A DNA stretch of 13,086 nt from Alphaproteobacteria bacterium (lineage in GTDB: Bacteria > Pseudomonadota > Alphaproteobacteria > Rhodobacterales > Rhodobacteraceae): the NCBI GenBank assembly GCA_030424705.1, contig JAUHWJ010000011.1:1-13086 (forward strand), read 5' to 3'. How positions within the stretch are numbered: position 1 is the stretch's first letter; the number at the start of each line of letters is the position of its first letter. The notes below the pieces were generated by a model, which ran no database searches, had not been told where the DNA came from, and worked only from the letters and a program-made list of their open reading frames with translations. Below are positions 6,697-13,086 of this stretch, in pieces. A program made the position numbers and the translations under genes.

Positions 6697-8478
6697 ATGC
6701 GACCGCTCCTGTTCGCCGCCCTCGCCCTCCTCGGGTTCGCCGGGGCCGCCGCAGCGCAGGCGGAAACGCCGACGGACTCGACGCTCTCCGTCGCGCAACG
6801 GAGCGAGCTCCGCGCGCCGGCCGATCCGCATGCGGCGGTCTTCAAGGAATCGGAGTTTCCCTCCGCCGTCCAATGCGCGGAATGCCATCAGAAGATCTTC
6901 TGGCAATGGGCCTCCTCCAACCACGCCTATGCCTCGATCAGCCCGATGTTCCACCGCTTCGAGCAGCGGCTGAACGAGCTCGCCTCCGGCACGATCAACA
7001 CCTTCTGCGTGCGCTGCCACCAGCAGATCGGCACGCAGCTCGCCGAGCCGCGGGAGCAGCCGCTCTGGGAGCGGAGCCAGATCGCGCGGGAAGGGATCAC
7101 CTGCGTGACCTGCCACCGCGCCGCCGCGCAGTTCGGCAAGGTGAACGGGGAACGGCACATCACGCCCGGCACGATCTACGAGCCGATGAAGGGCGCCGGC
7201 AACGGCCCCGGCATCGCGACGGTGCTGGAGGATGCGGACCGCTACGGCGTCGCCACCGGGCCGCAGGACAGCGGGAGCCCGATGCATCTCGGCGCCATCG
7301 AGTTCGACCAGATCTCGAAATCGGAATTCTGCGTCTCCTGCCATCAGGTCGCCGTGCATCCCGGCATCAAGCTCGAAGTCGTGTGGGAGCAGTATCGCGC
7401 CTCCCCGGCGGCGGAGAAGGGCATCACCTGCCAGGATTGCCATATGGGCAAGGACCCGGGCCTGCATAACGGCTACGAGACGTGGCCCGTCGCCATCGTG
7501 AACGGGCGGCCCGTGGGCGACCCGAACCGGAAGCATTCGAACCACGCCTTCTTCGGGCCGGGCTATCCCATCGCCCATCCCGGCATCTTCCCCTTCAACC
7601 CGCGGGCGCTGAACTGGTCCATCACCGAATGGCTGCGGTTCGACTGGCGCGCCGGCTGGGGTTCGCCCGACTGGGAGGACCGGCTGGCGCGAGGGGACGT
7701 TTCCGCCGAATTCCCCGATGTCTGGCGCGAGCGGCAGGAGCGGGAGACGGCGCGCTATGTGCTCGACCAGAACCTGCGGCTGCTGGAGCTGAAGCGTCAG
7801 GACCGGATCGCGGTGATGGAGAATTCCTCCCGCCTCGACGGGCCGTTCTTCGACGATGGCGGGCCAAAGGTGGGCCGCGACCTGAACTTCCGCTTCCGCG
7901 TCAACAACATCGACGAAGGGCACAACCTCCCCTCGGGCTCGCTCGGCGCGCAGCCCGAGATCTGGCTCAACGTCGCGCTGATCGACCCGGACGGGAAGAC
8001 GGTGTTCGAGTCGGGCTATGTGGACAGCATCGGCGACATGGCGGACATCCACTCGACCGATGTGGCGGCCGGGACGATCAAGCATGACGACCAGCTCTTC
8101 AACCTCCAGACCAAGTTCCTCGTCACCTCGGTGAAGGGGCCTGACCGGGAGATGTATCTGCCGGTCAATTTCGACATCGACCAGATTCCCCATATCCGGC
8201 CCTCGGGCGTTCCCTCCTCCGTGCTGAACCATCCGCCCTTCATCCGGATGGAGGGCCGATCCATCCCGCCGCTCGGGTTCAAGGATGCGGAATACAAGGT
8301 GCCGGGCGAGCTGATCGACCGGCCGGGGACGTGGCGCATCCAGGGGCGGCTCCGGAGCCGGGCGGAGCCGATGTATTTCATGCGCTTCGTCCTCGCGACG
8401 GAGGAGATGGAGCGGACGATGAACGAATGGATGATCGACATCCACCCCGTCGCCGTCGAGTTCGAGGTGACGGAGTGA
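6697..8478 (+). CDS. Exported pentaheme c-type cytochrome with C-terminal beta-rich domain
   Basis: Second secreted multiheme cytochrome, 593 residues. The signal peptide covers residues 1-22, with an AAAAQA-like cleavage site before ETPTDS. Five CxxCH sites lie at 60-64, 104-108, 136-140, 212-216 and 245-249, all in the first 250 residues. The rest is heme-free: residues 270-375 are mixed, and about 395-593 look beta-rich and contain NIDEGHNLPSGS (404-415) followed by a DPDGKTVFESG stretch. That GHNLPSG-type motif recurs in multiheme cytochromes of anaerobic respiration and may form a beta-sandwich with a conserved His409. No lipobox is seen, so a periplasmic location is more likely than a surface lipoprotein. 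ATG at 6697 is preferred because GAGGA lies 8 nt before it; ATG at 6682 overlaps the previous stop but lacks a Shine-Dalgarno. The stop overlaps the barrel gene by 4 bp, so the operon is coupled. Confidence 0.85.
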   Translation: MRPLLFAALALLGFAGAAAAQAETPTDSTLSVAQRSELRAPADPHAAVFKESEFPSAVQCAECHQKIFWQWASSNHAYASISPMFHRFEQRLNELASGTINTFCVRCHQQIGTQLAEPREQPLWERSQIAREGITCVTCHRAAAQFGKVNGERHITPGTIYEPMKGAGNGPGIATVLEDADRYGVATGPQDSGSPMHLGAIEFDQISKSEFCVSCHQVAVHPGIKLEVVWEQYRASPAAEKGITCQDCHMGKDPGLHNGYETWPVAIVNGRPVGDPNRKHSNHAFFGPGYPIAHPGIFPFNPRALNWSITEWLRFDWRAGWGSPDWEDRLARGDVSAEFPDVWRERQERETARYVLDQNLRLLELKRQDRIAVMENSSRLDGPFFDDGGPKVGRDLNFRFRVNNIDEGHNLPSGSLGAQPEIWLNVALIDPDGKTVFESGYVDSIGDMADIHSTDVAAGTIKHDDQLFNLQTKFLVTSVKGPDREMYLPVNFDIDQIPHIRPSGVPSSVLNHPPFIRMEGRSIPPLGFKDAEYKVPGELIDRPGTWRIQGRLRSRAEPMYFMRFVLATEEMERTMNEWMIDIHPVAVEFEVTE

Positions 8479-10121
8479 GCCTCGCGAGCCTTCTCCGGCG
8501 CGGCGCTTCCGCCGCCGCCCTGCTCGCCGCCGGGGCGTCTGCGGCGGCCGGTGCGCCGATCGACCTCGGCCTCGCGCTCGACGAGGCGGACCGGGCGCTG
8601 CTGCTGGCCGCGCCGCTCGCCGCTGCGCCGATCCGCGGCTTTCCGGGGCGCGGGGCGATGGAGATCGCCGACCTCGCGGCCGAACTTCGCCCGCACGAGC
8701 GCGACCCGCGGACGCGGGAGATCGAGTTCGATGACGGGGCCTTCAAGCCGGACCCGACCTATTCCGAGGTCTACGACCCGGAGGCGCAGATCCAGATCTA
8801 CGGCGGCAAGAGCGCGGTGCCCGTCGTCCGCCCTTTGCTCGAGATCGGGCGCGACCTCTACGGGCCGGGCGAGATCGGCGAGGGCATCGCGATCTTCGGG
8901 GAGAAGAACCGGATCACGCCGCAACTCCTCCTCTTCGGCGACGCGCGGACGGCCATCGCCTACAACAAGGACGCGACGGGCAAGGAGGTCGGGCAGGCGG
9001 CGGTGGACCTCAACCTCTTCGCCAACCTCCAGCTGACGGGCACGGAGCGCGTGCTGATGTTCTGGGAGCCGCTGCAGAACGGCGCGAACCAGACGCGGTG
9101 GGAGTTCGCGGGCCCGGACCGGGACCGGAAGCAGGACCCGAGCGTGAAGCTCGGCAACCAACCGACGACGCTCTTCTTCGAGGGCGATCTCGGCGCCATC
9201 GTCGCGGGGCTTTCGGACGAATACCAGCCGTGGGACCTCCCCTTCTCCTTCGGGCGGATGCCGCTCCTCTTCCAGAACGGGATCTGGCTGGAGGACGCCT
9301 TCATCGGCGCCGCCTTCACGATCCCGGCGAAGAACAGCGCCGCGCTCGGGATCACGAATTTCGACCTGACCTTCTTCGGCGGCGCCCAGGAGATCACGAC
9401 CCCGGGCGTGCGGAACGGCGCCGGCCAGCAGGATGACGCGGAGGCGGCGATGATCGGCGTCGCCGGCTTCTTCGACGTGGCGGAGGGCTATCTCGAGACG
9501 GGGGTCGCCTATATCCACGACAAGGACAAGTCCGACGGCGACTTCTCCTATCTCAACCTCACCGCCGGTTTCTCGAAGCGGTATTTCGGGATGGTCTCCA
9601 ACGCCACGCGCGCCATCGTGAATGTCGGGCAGGCGCCGGGCGGCGGGCGGAAGAAGGCGGCGAACGGGTTCCTGCTGCTCTCGGAGAACGCGTTCATCAC
9701 GCATCTGCCGCTGACTCTGATCCCCTACGCCAATTTCTGGCTCGGCAAGGACAACCCGCAATCCGTAGCCCGCGCCGGGGCGGCGGGCGGGGTGCTGAAG
9801 AATACCGGCCTCGCCTTCGAGACGGACAACCTCACCGGCTTCCCTACGCTCGACCCGACGGCGGGGGACACGCTGGGCGGGGCCATCGGGGTCCAGTATC
9901 TCTTCGGGCTCGACCAGCAGCTCGTCGCCGAGGTCGCCGCCGTGATCCCGTGGGACGGGGAGAACGGGGCGGTGAGCGACAACCAGTATGCGTTCAGCCT
10001 GCGCTACCAGATCCCGATCACGAACCAGTTCATCATCCGCGCCGATGCGATCTACGGCGTGCAGGACGGGCCGGCGGACGACCTCTACGGCGCGCGGCTG
10101 GAGCTTCGCTACAAGTTCTGA
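8475..10121 (+). CDS. Outer-membrane beta-barrel (porin-like) protein of the cytochrome operon
   Basis: 548 residues from GTG at 8475, which sits in a GTGA overlap with the previous stop and has a strong GAGGTGA 4-5 nt upstream. A Sec signal (two Arg at 8-9, Ala/Leu core to about residue 25, cleavage near ASAAAG) is followed by roughly 120 residues of non-barrel sequence. From about 148 onward there are many alternating hydrophobic/polar strands. The protein ends in RLELRYKF, the C-terminal aromatic signature recognised by the BAM machinery. The segment PFSFGRMPLLFQNGIWLEDAFIG (256-278) recalls the glycine-arginine strand of large porins. I do not recognise a named family. Its place directly after two pentaheme cytochromes suggests either the outer-membrane sleeve of an electron conduit or a porin for the substrate of those cytochromes. 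MtrB and PioB are longer, so a cytochrome-filled barrel is plausible but not shown. Confidence 0.8.
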   Translation: MSLASLLRRGASAAALLAAGASAAAGAPIDLGLALDEADRALLLAAPLAAAPIRGFPGRGAMEIADLAAELRPHERDPRTREIEFDDGAFKPDPTYSEVYDPEAQIQIYGGKSAVPVVRPLLEIGRDLYGPGEIGEGIAIFGEKNRITPQLLLFGDARTAIAYNKDATGKEVGQAAVDLNLFANLQLTGTERVLMFWEPLQNGANQTRWEFAGPDRDRKQDPSVKLGNQPTTLFFEGDLGAIVAGLSDEYQPWDLPFSFGRMPLLFQNGIWLEDAFIGAAFTIPAKNSAALGITNFDLTFFGGAQEITTPGVRNGAGQQDDAEAAMIGVAGFFDVAEGYLETGVAYIHDKDKSDGDFSYLNLTAGFSKRYFGMVSNATRAIVNVGQAPGGGRKKAANGFLLLSENAFITHLPLTLIPYANFWLGKDNPQSVARAGAAGGVLKNTGLAFETDNLTGFPTLDPTAGDTLGGAIGVQYLFGLDQQLVAEVAAVIPWDGENGAVSDNQYAFSLRYQIPITNQFIIRADAIYGVQDGPADDLYGARLELRYKF

Positions 10122-10139
10122 GCCGGGGCGGGCACGGAA

Positions 10140-10164
10140 AAGGGCGGCCCATGGGGCCGCCCTT
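10140..10164. terminator. Bidirectional rho-independent-type terminator hairpin
   Basis: A perfect 11-bp inverted repeat (AAGGGCGGCCC at 10140-10150 and its complement at 10154-10164) encloses a 3-nt ATG loop, in the 61-bp gap between the convergent stops of the barrel gene (10121) and the VPLPA-CTERM gene (10183). Adenines at 10138-10141 give a short T-run for the minus-strand transcript; the plus-strand side has only TT at the stem base. It probably ends both transcripts. Confidence 0.85.
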
Positions 10165-10182
10165 CGCATGTCCGGCGCCAGG

Positions 10183-10890
10183 TCAGGCCGCGCGCGCGGC
10201 CTTGCGGCGCTTGCGCCATCCGAGCCCGCCGAGGAGCGCCGCGCCGGTGAGCGCGAGCGGCAGCGCGGCCGGGACGGGGACAGGCTGTATCGCGAATTCG
10301 CCGCTGAACGTGGCGGAGGCCGGCGGCGCGCCAAGACCGGTCGCGCCGAGAAGCGCGTCCGAGAGGAAGGTCGTCAACCCGAAGGTTCCTTCGACAGCGT
10401 TTCCGCCGAACCCGGTCAGCGCGACGGAAAAGGCGACTTCGGGCAGGAGCGGGGCGAAGGGCAGCAGGTCGGTGAGGGATGTTCCGAAAAGCGAGAGATC
10501 GACATCCTTGATGTCGAACACGCCTTCGATGAGCGGCGGCGCGAAAGTCGTCACGTCGATCGTCGGTCCGAAGATCGCGAGCCCGGCGAAGAGGAGATCG
10601 TCGATCACGACCGGGCCCGTCTCCGCCGACCCGCTGAACACGGTGGAGCCGTTGAGGCCGATTTCGGCGGAGGCGATGAAATTCCGTGGCGCCGACGTGC
10701 CCGCCAGGTTCGATGCGGCGAAGAAGGAGCCGGAGATCAGGACGTCGAATCCGTCCACGCCGCGCTCCGAGGTGAAGGTTCCCGATGCGCCGGCGATGGC
10801 GCCGCCCGGCGGCGCGACAGGCGCGGCGATGGCCGCAGTCGCTGCGAGCAGGCCGACGGCGAACGCAGATGCGAGCGAGAAATGTCTCAC
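10183..10890 (-). CDS. VPLPA-CTERM-type sorting-domain secreted protein
   Basis: Secreted protein of 235 residues and unknown function. An N-terminal signal peptide (MRHFSLASAFAVGLLAA, cleavage likely at AIA-AP near 22) precedes a body rich in Gly, Ser, Thr, Phe and Leu that looks beta-rich and has no cysteine. The tail from residue 204 follows the tripartite exosortase pattern: VPVPAALP, a hydrophobic helix to about 223, then the basic cluster WRKRRK and a short end. This matches VPLPA-CTERM tails of Rhodobacterales, which are thought to be processed by an exosortase-like enzyme (none is in the window). GTG at 10890 is chosen because GGAG sits 6 nt upstream; a TTG at 10896 would abut the Shine-Dalgarno. 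It lies 53 bp after the TRAP permease on the same strand, and a functional link is not evident. Confidence 0.82.
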   Translation of the reverse strand: MRHFSLASAFAVGLLAATAAIAAPVAPPGGAIAGASGTFTSERGVDGFDVLISGSFFAASNLAGTSAPRNFIASAEIGLNGSTVFSGSAETGPVVIDDLLFAGLAIFGPTIDVTTFAPPLIEGVFDIKDVDLSLFGTSLTDLLPFAPLLPEVAFSVALTGFGGNAVEGTFGLTTFLSDALLGATGLGAPPASATFSGEFAIQPVPVPAALPLALTGAALLGGLGWRKRRKAARAA

Positions 10891-10943
10891 GGGCAACTCC
10901 TGATTGAAGCTTTCTTACCGCTCACCCGAATCGGCCGCGCCCG

Positions 10944-12896
10944 TCAAGCCGGTTTGCGCCGCCCCGCCGTCGCCGCGTAGAGCACCGCAGGGGCGGAAAG
11001 GACGAGGCCGGCGGCGACGAGACCGGCATGGGAAAGCCCCGTCTCCCCCCCGCCCGGCATGGCGAGGAGGAAGCCGCCGACAGCGAGCGCGGTGCGTAGG
11101 GCGAGGCCCGCGGCGCCGTCCCCCAGCCGCCCGACGAGGCTCAGATAGCCCTGAAGCGCCGCGGAAATAAGCCAGATTCCGACGAGCGCGGTGGTGAGGG
11201 TGACCAGCACCTCCTCCGTCGTCCCCTCGCCCACCAGCGCCGGGTTCAGGATGAAGAAGAAGGGGGCGATGTAGATGACGCCGCCGAGGCGCATCGCCTC
11301 CAGCCCCGTCCGCATCGGCCCGGCGCCCGCCATCGTCGCCGCAGCGAACGCCCCAAGCGCTACCGGCGGTGTGATAAAACTCACCATGCCCCAGTAGAGG
11401 ATGAAGAGATGGACGGCGAGCTGGTTCAGCCCCGCCTGCTCCAGCGCCGGGGCGAGCACGACGGCGAGGAAGATGTAGCACGCCGTCACCGTCATCCCCA
11501 TGCCGAAGACGAAGGCGGTAAGCGCCCCCATCAGGATCAGGGCGATGGTCGACTCGCCGGCGAGGAAGATCAGCTCGTTCACCAGCGTGCCCGCGAGGCC
11601 TGTGGCCGAGAAGGCGCCGACGATGAGGCCGACGCCGAGCAGCACCGCCGTCAGCTCCGCCAGCGCGCGCCCGATACCGACGACGAGCGTGAGCACGCCT
11701 GCGCCGGTGAAGCGGTGCCGCTTCAGGAGCTGGTTGATGAGGAGGAGGAGCGCGGTGGCGTAGAAGGGCGCCAGCGTCTCCATCCGCCAGGCGACCATCA
11801 GGAAGATGAGGACGGCGAAGACGGCGATATAGGGCCAGCCTTCCTTCATCGCGCCGGAAAGGCTCGGCACCTCCGAGCGCTCCAGCCCCTTCAGCCCGCG
11901 CCGCGCGGCGTAGGCGTCGATCTGCGCGAAGAGGCCGAAATAGAAGAGGAGCGAGGGGATCGCCGCCGCCATCGCGATTTCGATATAGGGGCGCGAGAGG
12001 AAGGAGGCCATGACGAAGGCCGTCGCCCCCATGATCGGCGGCATGAGAACGCCGCCGGTGGAGGCGCAGGCCTCCGTCGCCGCGGCGTAGCGGGCGGAAA
12101 AGCCGGTCTTCTTCATCGCGGGGATGGAGACGGCGCCGGTCGTCAGCACGTTGGAGATGACGGAGCCCGACATCGAGCCCATGAAGCCCGATGCGAAGAT
12201 CGCCACCTTCGCCGCCCCGCCGCGGAAGCGGCCCACAAGCGCGAGGGCGAGGTCGTTGAAGAACTTGCCGCCGCCCGTCTGCTGCAGCACCGCGCCGAAG
12301 AGGATGAAGCCGATCACGAGGGAGCCAAAGGCGCGCATCGGTATGCCGAAGGAGCTTTCGGACGAGATCATGTGATAGGGCGCGAGATCCCAGAACGGGG
12401 AGGCGAAGCCCGAGATCGGGCCCGGCATCCTGTCCGCCACCGTCGGGTAGAGCGAGATCAGCGCCACGAGAATGAAGAGGACGAGCCCGCCGGCGCGGCG
12501 CGTGCCTTCGAGGATCAGCGCATAGAGGAGGATCGCGGCCCAGCGCGCCTCGTCTGGCGCGGCGAATTCCCAACCGCTTTCGAGGCTTTGAAGCGCGGTG
12601 GCGGCGAAATAGGCGCTGACGGCGAGGGCGAGGGCGAAGAGCGCCCAGTCATGCCATTGCGCGCCCTTCGCCCGGCTAAGCGGGAAGACGAGAAAGGTGA
12701 GCGAGAGGAAGAGCCCGGCGAGGATGTAGAGATACCGCCCCTCGATCAGCACGATCCCGAAGAGCTGGATGTTGAAGAGCTGATGGATCGAGAGCGCGAT
12801 GGCGGCGAGCGTCAGGATCGCCGTCGCCAGCTCCGCGGCGCGGGACATGGGCGCGGGCGGCGCGAGGGCCGCGTCGCGCGGGTCTGAGGATGCCAT
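10944..12896 (-). CDS. TRAP transporter fused permease subunit (4TM/12TM, TAXI type)
   Basis: Inner-membrane secondary transporter subunit of 650 residues fusing the small (4TM, DctQ-like) and large (12TM, DctM-like) TRAP permeases, as in TAXI-type systems that take up organic acids using an ion gradient. Hydrophobic helices run almost end to end after a short polar N-terminus. Family signatures are GSMSGSVISNVLTTGAVSIP around 237-257, the ACASTGGVLMPPIMGATAF segment just after it, and in the second half FGMGMTVTACYIFLAVVLAP near 463 and WGMVSFITPPVALGAFAAA near 500. ATG at 12896 has AGGG about 9 nt upstream. The substrate cannot be read from the permease. The gene follows the truncated upstream gene after a 64-bp gap with a strong hairpin. 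Confidence 0.93.
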   Translation of the reverse strand: MASSDPRDAALAPPAPMSRAAELATAILTLAAIALSIHQLFNIQLFGIVLIEGRYLYILAGLFLSLTFLVFPLSRAKGAQWHDWALFALALAVSAYFAATALQSLESGWEFAAPDEARWAAILLYALILEGTRRAGGLVLFILVALISLYPTVADRMPGPISGFASPFWDLAPYHMISSESSFGIPMRAFGSLVIGFILFGAVLQQTGGGKFFNDLALALVGRFRGGAAKVAIFASGFMGSMSGSVISNVLTTGAVSIPAMKKTGFSARYAAATEACASTGGVLMPPIMGATAFVMASFLSRPYIEIAMAAAIPSLLFYFGLFAQIDAYAARRGLKGLERSEVPSLSGAMKEGWPYIAVFAVLIFLMVAWRMETLAPFYATALLLLINQLLKRHRFTGAGVLTLVVGIGRALAELTAVLLGVGLIVGAFSATGLAGTLVNELIFLAGESTIALILMGALTAFVFGMGMTVTACYIFLAVVLAPALEQAGLNQLAVHLFILYWGMVSFITPPVALGAFAAATMAGAGPMRTGLEAMRLGGVIYIAPFFFILNPALVGEGTTEEVLVTLTTALVGIWLISAALQGYLSLVGRLGDGAAGLALRTALAVGGFLLAMPGGGETGLSHAGLVAAGLVLSAPAVLYAATAGRRKPA

Positions 12897-12918
12897 GATG
12901 CTCGCCCTTCGGTCAGGG

Positions 12919-12945
12919 TCGGCGCGGCGGGGCCCGCCGCGCCGA
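12919..12945. other. Strong intercistronic hairpin upstream of the TRAP permease
   Basis: A perfect 12-bp inverted repeat (TCGGCGCGGCGG at 12919-12930 and its complement at 12934-12945) has a 3-nt loop and lies between the stop at 12961 and the permease start at 12896. No T-run follows it on the minus strand, so it is unlikely to be a full terminator. Such structures between a binding-protein gene and its permease commonly protect the upstream mRNA or lower permease expression; that role here is inferred. Confidence 0.65.
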
Positions 12946-12960
12946 GGTCAGCCGCGCCGC

Positions 12961-13086
12961 TCAGAAGACGAGGGCGAATCCGCCGGCGGTGAGCGCCTCG
13001 TTCCGCTTCGCGGCCCAGGCCTCCTCCCAGTTCGCGGGGGCGGCGGCCTTCAGCTCCGCCCAGGCGGCGGCGAGCGTCTCCTGCCG
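12961..13086 (-). CDS. C-terminal fragment of an unidentified protein, possibly the TRAP solute-binding subunit
   Basis: The last 41 codons and a TGA stop (12961-12963) of a gene entering from the right edge. The visible part is Ala- and Trp-rich and amphipathic (AAWAELKAAAP, then NWEEAWAAKRNEAL), ending in GGFALVF. It is open to the edge and has the same high third-position GC as its neighbours. No motif identifies it. A TAXI-family periplasmic solute-binding protein is the usual gene immediately upstream of a fused TRAP permease, but the sequence itself does not prove this, and another accessory protein is possible. Confidence 0.5.
   Translation of the reverse strand, partial: RQETLAAAWAELKAAAPANWEEAWAAKRNEALTAGGFALVF

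Noticed and set aside
6625-8445. 606-codon minus-strand open frame opposite the second cytochrome
   Set aside because: Shadow frame. The plus strand has five CxxCH motifs and a signal peptide in a coherent reading frame.
5354-8478. Hydroxylamine oxidoreductase or octaheme nitrite/tetrathionate reductase
   Set aside because: Neither cytochrome has eight hemes, and no CxxCK or long-spacer heme motif is present.
8016-10334. 772-codon open frame on the minus strand opposite the second cytochrome and the barrel gene
   Set aside because: Arg/Pro/Ala-rich composition without domains, and it lies antisense to genes with heme motifs and a barrel signature. Long antisense frames are expected at this GC content.
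11409-12887. 492-codon plus-strand open frame opposite the TRAP permease
   Set aside because: Glu/Arg/Asp-rich complement of a hydrophobic membrane protein, with no start signal or family resemblance.
1-13086. CRISPR array, tRNA/rRNA genes, insertion sequence or prophage
   Set aside because: No regularly spaced direct repeats, no transposase or integrase frames, and no tRNA-like or rRNA-like sequence noticed on either strand.

Overview
This is a GC-rich (roughly 70%) and almost fully coding window. Its gene content points to an alphaproteobacterium, most likely in or near the Rhodobacterales/Rhodobacteraceae. The grounds are the DUF2849-cysI pair, a FolP with the N-terminal extension familiar from that order, a fused TRAP permease, and a surface protein with a VPxPA C-terminal sorting tail. 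The placement rests on recognised protein families, not on a search.

Layout. (1) 1-2632, minus strand: an assimilatory sulfur operon of a cysteine-free thioredoxin-reductase-like flavoprotein (probable ferredoxin/flavodoxin-NADP+ reductase), a DUF2849 protein and cysI (sulfite reductase hemoprotein, cut by the left edge). (2) About 2640-2818: an AT-rich divergent control region with a 17-bp palindrome. (3) 2819-5163, plus strand: folP (TTG start) and glmM, overlapping by 4 bp. (4) 5164-5353: a lower-GC intergenic region with a possible glmM terminator and a promoter for the next operon. (5) 5354-10121, plus strand: a tight three-gene operon of two exported pentaheme c-type cytochromes and an outer-membrane beta-barrel protein. 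(6) 10140-10164: a perfect 11-bp hairpin serving as bidirectional terminator. (7) 10183-13086, minus strand: the end of an unidentified upstream gene (possibly a TRAP solute-binding protein), a strong intercistronic hairpin, a TRAP fused 4TM/12TM permease, and a VPLPA-CTERM-type secreted protein.

How the genes work together. The left operon reduces sulfite to sulfide, with the flavoprotein as plausible electron source. folP-glmM is the common housekeeping pair for folate and UDP-GlcNAc synthesis. The most interesting unit is the cytochrome-cytochrome-barrel operon. It carries ten predicted hemes (nine CxxCH and one CX4CH) plus a barrel ending in the C-terminal aromatic typical of outer-membrane proteins. 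This is the parts list of a trans-outer-membrane porin-cytochrome electron conduit, but the proteins do not look like the known MtrAB/PioAB or Geobacter conduits. Function, direction of electron flow and the electron partner are all inferred. No quinol dehydrogenase or cytochrome maturation gene lies in the window.
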